From Zoogloeaceae bacterium (GTDB lineage Bacteria > Pseudomonadota > Gammaproteobacteria > Burkholderiales > Rhodocyclaceae): DNA of 7,876 bases. Made by a program: the position numbers and the translations under genes. Of this stretch, positions 1 through 6,649 are shown one piece after another (positions within the stretch are counted from its first letter, which is position 1; every line of letters begins with the position of its first letter). A model generated the notes under the pieces. It saw nothing but the letters and a program-made list of their open reading frames with translations, did not search any database and was not told the DNA's origin. The stretch covers positions 1-7,876 of the forward strand of contig JAITJU010000304.1 of NCBI GenBank assembly GCA_031278735.1, read 5' to 3'.

Positions 1-15
1 AGAGAGACGCGGATC

Positions 16-822
16 ATGACCATTTTGCATCAGGGCATATTGGGCGTCCTGCTCCTGGCAACGCTGGCGTCCTGTAGCCAGGAATCGCAGCATGACGCTG
101 CCCAGACAACGGCGGCGTCGACGACCGGGCGCGGCATCTCCGCGCCGGATGCCCTGTTGGCCTACGAGCACCGGTTGCGTGTCGAATTGCCCGCCAAGGA
201 AATGCCGGAACGCATGAAAGCGCTCAGGGAAGCGTGCGCGCAGGCGCGTTTTGGCGTCTGCCATATCCTCAACATCATGGAAAGCGAGGAAAGCGCGTCC
301 TTGACGATGCGCGTCCAGCCCGAAGGGGTGGAGCACTTGATCGCCCTTTCCGGAACGGGCGGAAAAATCGCCTTTCGGGAAACGCTTGCCGAGGATCTGG
401 CCGAGGCCGTTATTGATAATCGCCAGAAACAGGCGCGTCTGGGCGCTTACGCCGAACGCCTGGACGTCCTGTCCAAACGTCCGCAAATCACGGTGGCCGA
501 CCTGATTACGCTGGCGCGGGAACAATCCGACGTGCAACAGCAGCAAGAAGGTCTGCAAAAGGAATCGGCGCAGCACAAACTGCGGATCGACACCCATTTG
601 CTTGCCGTCAACTTTGTCGATACCCAAATCCATTCGAGCTGGCGTCGTTTCAAATTGTTCCCGGATCGGCTCATCGACCACTTTTCGGAGGGCGTCACGG
701 ATGCGCTTTCCTTGCTGATCTACGCGCTGCCCTTCCTCTGTCTTGCTTTTCCCTTCTTGTTGTTCTGGCGCTACGCGTGGCGGCGTGTGACGGGAGGCCG
801 GGCGAAAAAATCCGCGTCCTGA
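16..822 (+). CDS. DUF4349-like membrane-anchored lipoprotein
   Basis: The 268-residue product begins with a short hydrophobic signal ending in a lipobox, LASC, with the acylated cysteine at residue 20, so export and lipidation are expected. A low-complexity Ser/Thr/Ala linker (about 21-42) leads into an alpha/beta domain (about 48-125) containing LTMRVQPEGVEHLIALSGTG, which resembles the 'RVP..rld.ll..l...G' core of DUF4349 proteins. A helical Gln/Glu-rich, probably coiled-coil stretch follows (about 125-195). A strongly hydrophobic helix at about 229-252 is followed by a basic tail (RRVTGGRAKKSAS). Cys74 and Cys82 could form a periplasmic disulfide. The ATG at 16 is chosen because it supplies the signal peptide; a purine-rich AGAGAG lies upstream at 1-6. 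The family has no firmly established biochemical role and I do not assign one. The gene stands alone on its strand and converges on nth. Family assignment is by remembered pattern, not by a search. Confidence 0.8.
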   Translation: MTILHQGILGVLLLATLASCSQESQHDAAQTTAASTTGRGISAPDALLAYEHRLRVELPAKEMPERMKALREACAQARFGVCHILNIMESEESASLTMRVQPEGVEHLIALSGTGGKIAFRETLAEDLAEAVIDNRQKQARLGAYAERLDVLSKRPQITVADLITLAREQSDVQQQQEGLQKESAQHKLRIDTHLLAVNFVDTQIHSSWRRFKLFPDRLIDHFSEGVTDALSLLIYALPFLCLAFPFLLFWRYAWRRVTGGRAKKSAS

Positions 823-867
823 AGCAAATCTTTTTCCTCCCCGTCGCCGCCGCGCTTTTACCCCTGC

Positions 868-892
868 GCGGCAAGCCTTGCCGCTTTGTCTT
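868..892 (+). terminator. Hairpin with short T-rich tail after the lipoprotein gene
   Basis: GCGGCAAG at 868-875 and CTTGCCGC at 877-884 are perfect inverted arms around a single base; physically this would be a stem of about 6 bp with a 5-base loop. The tail on the plus strand is TTTGTCTT. This fits a modest intrinsic terminator for the lipoprotein gene, 46 bases beyond its stop. Read on the minus strand the hairpin is not followed by a T-run, so it is less likely to end the rsx-nth transcript. The rest of 823-905 holds nothing else I can support. Confidence 0.5.
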
Positions 893-905
893 GCGGGGCG
901 AACGT

Positions 906-1541
906 TCAGCGCGGCGCGGCTGTTTTTTCCGGCCAGGCGCAGAAGCGAGCGATCACGCAGGCGGCGCAGGCCGGATTGCGCGCCCGGCAGACGTAGCGGC
1001 CATGCAGGATTAGCCAGTGGTGGGCGTTCTGGCGGTATGCGGGCGGCGTTATTCGCGTGAGTTCCTCCTCCACGGCGCGCGCGTCCTTGCCGGGCGCCAG
1101 CCCTGTGCGATTGGCGACGCGGAAGATGTGCGTGTCGACGGCGATGACCGGCTGTCCGAACGCGGTGTTCAACACCACGTTGGCTGTTTTTCTGCCGACG
1201 CCGGGCAAGGCTTCGAGCGCGGCGCGTTCTTCCGGCGTCTTGCCGGCGTGACGTTCCCGCAATAAACGGCAGGTGGCGATGATGTTTCTGGCCTTGGTTC
1301 GGTACAGTCCGATGCTTTTGATGTAAGGCGTCAAGCCCGCCTCGCCCAGCGACAGCATGGCTTCTGGCGTGGAAGCGACGGGGAAGAGCGCGCGCGTGGC
1401 CTTGTTTACGCTGACATCCGTCGCCTGCGCGGAGAGCATTACCGCCACCAGCAACTGGAAGGGCGTCTGGTAGTTCAATTCCGTCGTCGGCACGGGATTG
1501 GCGGCCTTCAGCGCCTCATAAACGGCAACGGCGCGCTTCAT
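906..1541 (-). CDS. nth: Endonuclease III (DNA glycosylase/AP lyase)
   Basis: This base-excision repair enzyme removes oxidised pyrimidines from DNA and cleaves the backbone at the resulting abasic site. The 211-residue length equals that of E. coli Nth. The helix-hairpin-helix LPGVGRKTANVVLNTAFG lies at about 112-129 and contains the catalytic lysine (Lys118, equivalent to Lys120 of E. coli). The catalytic aspartate is Asp136 in VDTHIFRV (Asp138 in E. coli). A complete [4Fe-4S] loop of spacing C-x6-C-x2-C-x5-C is formed by Cys185, Cys192, Cys195 and Cys201. The ATG overlaps the rsxE stop as ATGA, so translation is probably coupled to rsxE. The upstream region is purine-rich (GAAGAAAAA) but lacks a strong Shine-Dalgarno. 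Placement at the end of the rsx operon matches the E. coli rsxABCDGE-nth order, although a functional reason for the linkage is not evident from the sequence. Confidence 0.98.
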   Translation of the reverse strand: MKRAVAVYEALKAANPVPTTELNYQTPFQLLVAVMLSAQATDVSVNKATRALFPVASTPEAMLSLGEAGLTPYIKSIGLYRTKARNIIATCRLLRERHAGKTPEERAALEALPGVGRKTANVVLNTAFGQPVIAVDTHIFRVANRTGLAPGKDARAVEEELTRITPPAYRQNAHHWLILHGRYVCRARNPACAACVIARFCAWPEKTAAPR

Positions 1542-2242
1542 GCCGCGGGTTTTTCTTCGGGCGCGGCGGGCAAAGCGACCGCGGCGCTACGCGCTTGCGT
1601 CTTGCGTTTTTCATTTTCCGAAAGCCAGTTCTTGGCGGCAATCAGACAACCCAGCAGAATGAACGCGCCGGGCGGCAGCGCCGCCAGCAGAAAGCCGGGG
1701 TACGTTTCCGGCAGTATTCGCAAGGGTTCAGCGCCTGGCGTCACCATGTCGATGCCGGAAAGCAGAACGCCGCCGCCGATCAGCTCGCGCAACGCGCCGA
1801 GCAGGGCGAGCGTCCACAACAGACCCAGACCCATGAAAATGCCGTCAAGCGTGGCCGCGAAGGGATTGTGCTTGCTGGCAAAGGCTTCCACGCGCGCCAG
1901 CACGATGCAGTTGGTGACGATGAGCGGAATGAAGATGCCGAGAATGATGTACAGCTCGTGAAACCAGGCGTTGAACAGCAGATCGATTGCCGTGACCAGG
2001 CTGGCAACGATGAGGATGAACACGGGGATGCGGATTTCATGCGGAATCAGGCGGCGCAGCAGGGCGATGGCCGCATTGGACATGGCCATGACGATCAATG
2101 TGGCCAGCGCCAGCATGACGGCATTGACGGTATTGACGGAAATGGCGAGCAGCGGGCAGAGGCCGAGCAGCTGCACCAGTCCGGTGTTCTGCCGCCACAG
2201 GCCGTTCCAGGCAATGTTCTTGAAGGCGTCCTTATTCATCAT
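1538..2242 (-). CDS. rsxE: Rsx/Rnf electron transport complex subunit E
   Basis: This integral inner-membrane subunit of the Rsx (Rnf) complex has 234 residues, against 231 in E. coli. It is a paralogue of RsxA and shares its repeat architecture, with about six hydrophobic helices. The two family hallmarks are present: GLCPLLA with Cys29, and IPLIVTNCIV with Cys112. In the family these cysteines, with their RsxA counterparts, are thought to hold an intramembrane Fe-S cluster. Other conserved segments are EIRIPVFILI (about 69-78) and LPPGAFILLG (189-198). The C-terminus is a short charged Ala/Pro/Glu-rich cytoplasmic tail. The start is the first ATG of an ATGATG pair; AGAGGA lies about 8 bases upstream and serves as ribosome-binding site. 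A further ATG at 2302 would only add an unrelated basic leader lying inside rsxG. The gene overlaps the rsxG end by 11 bases and the nth start by 4. Confidence 0.97.
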   Translation of the reverse strand: MMNKDAFKNIAWNGLWRQNTGLVQLLGLCPLLAISVNTVNAVMLALATLIVMAMSNAAIALLRRLIPHEIRIPVFILIVASLVTAIDLLFNAWFHELYIILGIFIPLIVTNCIVLARVEAFASKHNPFAATLDGIFMGLGLLWTLALLGALRELIGGGVLLSGIDMVTPGAEPLRILPETYPGFLLAALPPGAFILLGCLIAAKNWLSENEKRKTQARSAAVALPAAPEEKPAA

Positions 2243-2942
2243 GGGCGGTTTCCTCTGCGGGCGTGGCGTTCTCTTTGCTTTCCGCGTAAAACAGCCGTTC
2301 ATGGTTGGCGACGGCGAATCGTGCGGCGCGGTGCACGGCGCGAATCACGGCGCGCGGCGACACCGTCGCGCCGACGCGGTAATGAAAATGCCCCTTGTCC
2401 TTGCGCACCTGCCATGCGCCGTCGGGGAGGCCAGGGTAGTTGAGGCCATCGAATTGCAGTATCCAGGGGTGTTTTTTGTCCTTGTCCTTTTTCAGATCCA
2501 CGTAGTCGCCCAGACCCGGCGTTTCCTTGTGCGCGACGACACGGACGCCGGTAATCGTGCCTTGCCGGGTAACGCCGAGAATCAGGCGGATTTCATCGGC
2601 GTAACCGTCCGGCGCGACGGCTTCCAGCACCAGCGCCACCGGCGTTCCATTCTTGCGGGCGCGATAGACGCGGCTTTCCGCGTTCAGCCCCAGTTCAGGC
2701 GTGGGCGGCAAGAGGAGCGTGTCCGCCAGCAGATCGTTATCGTAGGGGTAACGCCGCGCGGGCAGGACTTCGTTGATGAATTTCATTTTTGCCGCCGCCC
2801 GCGAAGCTTCTATCACGGGCAGCGTCCATTTTTGCGCCAGCGCGAGGAGGCTGGTGAATATCAGCGTGAAGGCAAGCAAGACGCCCGCCATTCTGAACGC
2901 GCTGGCGGCGCCGACAGCATTCTTGCGGGCAGGAACGCTCAT
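2232..2942 (-). CDS. rsxG: Rsx/Rnf electron transport complex subunit G (flavoprotein)
   Basis: RsxG is a membrane-anchored periplasm-facing subunit that normally carries FMN in phosphoester linkage to a threonine, placed by the flavin transferase ApbE. The 236 residues are about 30 longer than E. coli RsxG (206). An N-terminal transmembrane helix spans about 17-37. The FMN-binding domain contains LEAVAPDGYADEIRLILGV (106-124) and HKETPGLGDYVDLKK (138-152), both typical of the family. The attachment segment is YRVGATVSPRAV, with Thr193 the expected acceptor. In E. coli the equivalent is DQFTGATITPRAV; here both the Asp and the Ser/Thr before GAT are replaced (His187, Val190), see findings. 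A Lys/Asp-rich insertion sits at about 151-158, and a charged C-terminal extension runs from about 212. The ATG overlaps the rsxD stop as ATGA and has a strong GGGAGG just upstream. Subunit identity is secure from sequence and operon position. Confidence 0.95.
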   Translation of the reverse strand: MSVPARKNAVGAASAFRMAGVLLAFTLIFTSLLALAQKWTLPVIEASRAAAKMKFINEVLPARRYPYDNDLLADTLLLPPTPELGLNAESRVYRARKNGTPVALVLEAVAPDGYADEIRLILGVTRQGTITGVRVVAHKETPGLGDYVDLKKDKDKKHPWILQFDGLNYPGLPDGAWQVRKDKGHFHYRVGATVSPRAVIRAVHRAARFAVANHERLFYAESKENATPAEETAHDE

Positions 2943-3970
2943 GACCGCCTCCCGTTCGCGCGACGGCCAAAGACGGTAGGCTGGGTGTAGCGGTCGATCA
3001 GCGGCGCGCAGATATTCATGATCAGCACGGCAAAGGCGATGCCGTCGGGAAAGACGCCAAAGACGCGGATGAGATAGGCCAGAATGCCCGCGCCGACGCC
3101 AAAAATCAGACGACCGCGCGGCGTCGCGCAGCCGGATACCGGGTCCGTGGCGATGAAGAAAGCGCCCAGCATGGCGCCGCCGGAAAACAGATGGAACAGC
3201 GGATCGGAAAAACGTCCGGGGTCGAACAGCCAGCAGAGCGCGGAAATCGCCGCCATGCTGGTGATGAAGGCAAAGGGAACGTGCCAGGTGATGACGCCCA
3301 TCGCCAGCAGGAAAGCGCCGCCGCACAGGTAGGTCATGGTCACCCATTCCCAGCCGCGCCCGGCGAAGGTGCCGTAGAGATTCTGGCTCATCAGGAGTTC
3401 CTGGATGTTGCCGGCGCGCAGGGCGTTGTTTTTCAGCGCCGTCTTGATGACGTCCAGCGGCGTGGCGGCAGTGAGGGCGTCAATGCGCGGCGCGAAGCCG
3501 AAAATGATTTCCAGTTGCTGCTCGAAGGGCAGCATCAGTCCCTGCGCCGGCCATTCCGACATCAGGGCGGGAAAAGCGATGATGCAGGCGGCGAAGGCAA
3601 TCATCGCCGGATTGAAAGGATTCTGTCCCAGGCCGCCATAAAGATGCTTGGCGACGACAATGGCGAAAAACACGCCGGTGACGGTCAACCACCAGGGCGA
3701 GAGGGGCGGAAAGGTGAGCGCGATGAGCCAGGCCGTCACCAGCGCGGAATAATCGCCAAGAAAACGGCGTATCGGCATGGCGCGCAACTTCAGCATCACG
3801 GCCTCGAAGAACAGCGCGGCAACGCTGGCCAGGACAATCTGCGCCAGCACGGCGGGGCCTATCAACGCGCTATAAACCACAATGCCGGGAAAGAGCGCCG
3901 CACAGACCAGCCGCATGATGCGGGAAATGCTGTTGGCTTCGCGCAGGTGAGGGGAGGAAGGCGTCGGCAT
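2939..3970 (-). CDS. rsxD: Rsx/Rnf electron transport complex subunit D (flavoprotein)
   Basis: RsxD is a polytopic inner-membrane subunit related to NqrB, expected to carry covalent FMN. Counted from the ATG at 3970 it has 343 residues (E. coli 352), with about nine to ten hydrophobic segments. The family motif AKHLYGGLGQNPFNPAM ends at about 123. The flavin site DALTAATPLD (164-173) has Thr170 as acceptor and matches the E. coli pattern DGISQATPLD, so here the ApbE recognition residues are intact. Further conserved blocks are TDPVSGCATPRGRLIFG (275-291) and FPDGIAFAVLIMN (307-319). The loop before the flavin site is shorter than in E. coli. A GTG directly in front of the ATG (3973) is an equally possible start. 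The gap to the rsxC stop is 7 bases from the ATG, or 4 from the GTG. No strong Shine-Dalgarno is seen, so translational coupling to rsxC is likely. The stop overlaps the rsxG start. Confidence 0.97.
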   Translation of the reverse strand: MPTPSSPHLREANSISRIMRLVCAALFPGIVVYSALIGPAVLAQIVLASVAALFFEAVMLKLRAMPIRRFLGDYSALVTAWLIALTFPPLSPWWLTVTGVFFAIVVAKHLYGGLGQNPFNPAMIAFAACIIAFPALMSEWPAQGLMLPFEQQLEIIFGFAPRIDALTAATPLDVIKTALKNNALRAGNIQELLMSQNLYGTFAGRGWEWVTMTYLCGGAFLLAMGVITWHVPFAFITSMAAISALCWLFDPGRFSDPLFHLFSGGAMLGAFFIATDPVSGCATPRGRLIFGVGAGILAYLIRVFGVFPDGIAFAVLIMNICAPLIDRYTQPTVFGRRANGRRS

Positions 3971-3977
3971 CACGGCG

Positions 3978-5465
3978 TCAAGGCTCGGAAGGAGGCGTCG
4001 GCGCGGGTTTTTCGGACGGGGCGGCGGCAGCCGACATTACCGCCGCCTGTTTTGCCGCCGCGGTCTTTGCCTGTTTTTCCGCCTTTTCCCGCTCGGCGCG
4101 GAATTGGCGAAACTCGAAGCGGTCGCGGGCGCCGTCCGCCATTTGTCGTTCGCGGGCGGCGGCGGCAAGCTCGCCCTTGGCGAAGCGGAAATAATGCACG
4201 AGCGGGATGGCCGCTGGGCAGACATAGGCGCAGCAGCCGCATTCGATGCATTCGGCCAGCGCGTGCTCCGCCGCCCGGTCGAAATTGCGGGCGCGGCTCC
4301 ACCAGTAGAGTTCAAAGGGCTGCAAACCCTGCGGGCACGCCTGGGCGCAGGCGGTGCAGCGAATGCAGGGCGATTCCGGCGGGCGGGGCGGAAACAGCCG
4401 GGGTGAGCGGGCAATCAGACAATTGCTGCCCTTGGTGATCGGCGCGTTCGTCAGCGGCAGGGAAAGCCCCATCATCGGGCCGCCGACGATGAGGCCATCG
4501 GTGTCATCCAGCGGCTCGGAAAGCTGCAAGAGCGCGTTCATGCTCATGCCGATGGGTGCCTCCCAGTTCTTCGGCGCGCGCACATTGCCGCTTACCGTGA
4601 CCACGCGCCGCACGACCGGCTCGCCGTGCGCCACCGCCCGCCAGATGCTATGCACGGTGGCGACGTTGAAACATTGTACGCCCAGCGCGGCGGGCAGCAC
4701 GTTAACCGGAGCGTGTTTGCCGGTCAGGGCGTAAATCAGTTGCCGCAGACTGCCCGCCGGATAACGGGCGGGCAGGGTGACGACGACGAAATCTTCCCGG
4801 TGTTTGCCGATGGCGCCGCGCAGGGCGCGGATGGCTTCCGGCTTGTTGTTTTCGACGGCGATCAGGCATTGCCGCGCGCCGGTGAGATCGCGCAGCAGGG
4901 CGACGCCAGAGATGATTTCGTCGGCGCGTTCGCGCATCAGGCGATCATCGCAGGTGATGTAAGGCTCGCATTCCGCGCCGTTGATGATCAGTTCTTCCGT
5001 CGGCGTGTCGCCGCCAAGTTTGGCGTGACTGGGAAAGACCGCGCCGCCCAGTCCCACCACGCCGCTCTGCTGCAAATAGCATTGCACTTCCCGCGGCGCG
5101 AGACCTTGCCAGTCGAGCGGCTGCCGTTCCCGCCACGCGTCTTCTCCGTCCGCCTCGATGACGATGGCGGGCGCGGGCAAACCGGAAGGATGCGCCAGCG
5201 GATGCGCGCCGATGTCCGTCACCTTGCCGGACGTCGGCGCGTGCAGGCTGACGGAAATCCACGCTTCCGCCACCGCGATGATCTGGCCTTTCTTCACCCG
5301 TTCGCCCACGCGCACACACGGCAGGGGCGCGACGCCGGCGCTTTGCTTCAGAGGCAGCACCAGCCGCTCCGGCAGGGGCGCGGACGCGATGAACGCTCTG
5401 GCGGAGGCCTCCTTGTTGGGGTCGGGCTTGACGCCGCCGGGGAAGGAAAACAGGGTTCTCATCAT
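3978..5465 (-). CDS. rsxC: Rsx/Rnf electron transport complex subunit C (Fe-S/NADH-type)
   Basis: RsxC is the peripheral subunit thought to exchange electrons with NAD(H); it resembles the NuoF flavin/NADH-binding fold fused to a ferredoxin domain. The product has 495 residues. An N-terminal barrel-sandwich region includes SLHAPTSGKVTDIG (73-86). The glycine-rich loop GLGGAVFPSHAKL (138-150) precedes INGAECEPYITCDDRLM (161-177), both diagnostic. Two [4Fe-4S] sites follow: CxxCxxCxxxCP with Cys367, 370, 373 and 377, and a second with Cys406, 409, 412 and 416, plus an extra Cys411. After about residue 428 comes a charged helical, then Ala/Pro-rich tail. It is much shorter than the repetitive C-terminus of E. 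coli RsxC (740 residues), so this is the short form found in many Rnf complexes. The start is the first ATG of ATGATG, overlapping the rsxB stop as ATGA; starting at the second (5462) would remove one residue. Confidence 0.97.
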   Translation of the reverse strand: MMRTLFSFPGGVKPDPNKEASARAFIASAPLPERLVLPLKQSAGVAPLPCVRVGERVKKGQIIAVAEAWISVSLHAPTSGKVTDIGAHPLAHPSGLPAPAIVIEADGEDAWRERQPLDWQGLAPREVQCYLQQSGVVGLGGAVFPSHAKLGGDTPTEELIINGAECEPYITCDDRLMRERADEIISGVALLRDLTGARQCLIAVENNKPEAIRALRGAIGKHREDFVVVTLPARYPAGSLRQLIYALTGKHAPVNVLPAALGVQCFNVATVHSIWRAVAHGEPVVRRVVTVSGNVRAPKNWEAPIGMSMNALLQLSEPLDDTDGLIVGGPMMGLSLPLTNAPITKGSNCLIARSPRLFPPRPPESPCIRCTACAQACPQGLQPFELYWWSRARNFDRAAEHALAECIECGCCAYVCPAAIPLVHYFRFAKGELAAAARERQMADGARDRFEFRQFRAEREKAEKQAKTAAAKQAAVMSAAAAPSEKPAPTPPSEP

Positions 5466-6040
5466 GCCGCGGCCATTTCCGGTTTCACGTCTTCCTTTTT
5501 CCAGAACCCGACTTCCGGCCAGCGCCAGGTTTCCGGCGTTTCCGGCAGTGGCCGGAATTCGATACACTCGACGGGGCAGGGCGGTCGGCACAGTTCGCAG
5601 CCGGTGCACAAGGCTTCCACCACGGTGTGCATCTGCCGCGCCGCGCCGACGATGGCGTCGACCGGGCAAGCCTGGATGCACAGGGTGCAGCCGATGCAGC
5701 GATTCTCGTCGATGATCGCGATCTCGCGTTTTGGGGCGCGCTTTACCGTTTCCGCCAGCGGCACACAGTCGCGTCCCAGGAGTTCGGCAAGTTTGCGCAT
5801 TCCCTCCTCGCCGCCGGGCGGGCAGAGGTTGATTTCCGCCTCGCCCTTGGCGACGGCCTCCGCGTAGGGACGGCAGCCAGGAAAACCGCATTGGCCGCAT
5901 TGCGTTTGCGGCAGGATGGCGTTTACCTTGTCGGTGACGGGATTGCCCTCGACTCGAAAACGGACGGCGGCGCAGCCGAGCGCCGCGCCCAGCAGCAGCG
6001 CGCCCAGCGCCATGACGGCAATGGCGGTCAGGATGTCCAT
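5462..6040 (-). CDS. rsxB: Rsx/Rnf electron transport complex subunit B (polyferredoxin)
   Basis: RsxB is the membrane-anchored Fe-S subunit that takes up electrons, from ferredoxin in Rnf complexes, and passes them on. Its length of 192 residues equals E. coli RsxB. An N-terminal hydrophobic helix (about 4-24) is followed by the Fe-S domain with TQCGQCGFPGC; Cys48, Cys51, Cys56 and Cys73 (in INLCPPGG) are the ligand set. A two-cluster ferredoxin domain follows, with CIGCTLCIQACPVDAI (Cys115, 118, 121, 125) and CTGCELCRPPCPVECI (Cys145, 148, 151, 155). The tail ends PEMAAA. The ATG at 6040 begins MDILTAIAV and lies 8 bases after the rsxA stop, with AGAAG just upstream. The same frame stays open further upstream, across rsxA, but that part has no family similarity and is a shadow. 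The stop overlaps the rsxC start. Confidence 0.98.
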   Translation of the reverse strand: MDILTAIAVMALGALLLGAALGCAAVRFRVEGNPVTDKVNAILPQTQCGQCGFPGCRPYAEAVAKGEAEINLCPPGGEEGMRKLAELLGRDCVPLAETVKRAPKREIAIIDENRCIGCTLCIQACPVDAIVGAARQMHTVVEALCTGCELCRPPCPVECIEFRPLPETPETWRWPEVGFWKKEDVKPEMAAA

Positions 6041-6048
6041 GCGCGCTT

Positions 6049-6630
6049 CTAGCGATCCAGCCCGGCAAAGCCCATGAAGGCGAGACTCATCAATCCCGCC
6101 GTAATCATGGCAATCGCCGCGCCCCGAAAAGGACGCGGCACGTCCGCCGCGTCCACCCGTTCGCGGATGCCGGCGAACAGCACCAGCACCAGCGAAAAAC
6201 CGATCGCGCTGCCCGCGCCGAAAAGCAGCGATTCCACGAAGCCGTTCCGGTGTGAAATATTGATGAGCGGTACGCCCAGCACCGCGCAATTGGTGGTAAT
6301 CAGCGGCAAATAAATCCCCAGCACCTGCTGCAGGAGAGGCGAGGTCTTGGCGACGACCATTTCCGTCAATTGCACGATGGCGGCAATGGTGACGATGAAG
6401 GAAATCGTCCGCAGATATTCCAGTCCGGCGGGCATGAGCAGGTAGTGGTCGATGAGGAAACTCGCGCCGGTCGCCAGGGTCAGCACGAAAGCCGTCGCCG
6501 CGCTCATGCCGTAAGCCGTTTCCAGCTTTCTGGAGACGCCCATGAACGGGCACAACCCCAATATCTGCACCAGCACCACGTTATTGACCAGCACCGCGCC
6601 AATCAGCAGAAAAAGATAGGAGGAAATCAT
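6049..6630 (-). CDS. rsxA: Rsx/Rnf electron transport complex subunit A
   Basis: RsxA is an integral inner-membrane subunit, a paralogue of RsxE with inverted topology in the family. Its 193 residues equal the E. coli length. Family hallmarks are VLVQILGLCPFMGVSRKLE (19-37, Cys27) and LPLITTNCAVLGVPLINI (108-125, Cys115); the two cysteines are the expected ligands, with RsxE Cys29 and Cys112, of the intramembrane cluster. QLTEMVVAKTSP (87-98) and the C-terminal ADVPRPFRGAAIAMITAGL (162-180) are also highly conserved. About six transmembrane helices are visible. It is the first rsx gene. Only 19 bases (6631-6649) separate it from the pyrD stop; these contain no recognisable promoter, terminator or strong Shine-Dalgarno, which suggests read-through from pyrD or a promoter inside the pyrD coding region. 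Confidence 0.98.
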   Translation of the reverse strand: MISSYLFLLIGAVLVNNVVLVQILGLCPFMGVSRKLETAYGMSAATAFVLTLATGASFLIDHYLLMPAGLEYLRTISFIVTIAAIVQLTEMVVAKTSPLLQQVLGIYLPLITTNCAVLGVPLINISHRNGFVESLLFGAGSAIGFSLVLVLFAGIRERVDAADVPRPFRGAAIAMITAGLMSLAFMGFAGLDR

Positions 6631-6649
6631 ACGAAGGTCATGGGGCGAA

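Noticed and set aside
1538..1548. The same 11 bases (TCATGCCGCGG on the plus strand) occur at the rsxE/nth junction and the rsxB/rsxC junction (5462-5472)
   Set aside because: Both simply encode an Ala-rich C-terminus running into an ATGA overlap; the match is too short and too explicable to suggest a regulatory element.
2243..2302. N-terminal extension of RsxE from an ATG at 2302
   Set aside because: The added residues are basic, unlike RsxE N-termini, and lie wholly within rsxG; a good ribosome-binding site marks the start at 2242.
1971..2990. Plus-strand open frame of 339 codons opposite rsxE and rsxG
   Set aside because: It is antisense to two genes with clear family motifs and has no independent coding evidence.
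3191..4438. Long plus-strand open frame of 415 codons opposite rsxD and rsxC
   Set aside because: It is antisense to well-supported genes, has a composition dominated by Arg/Gly/Gln, and shows no family similarity. High G+C sequence commonly leaves such shadow frames open.
4626..5867. Long plus-strand open frame of 413 codons opposite rsxC and rsxB
   Set aside because: Same reasoning: it mirrors codons of two certain genes, crosses their junction, and has no recognisable domain.
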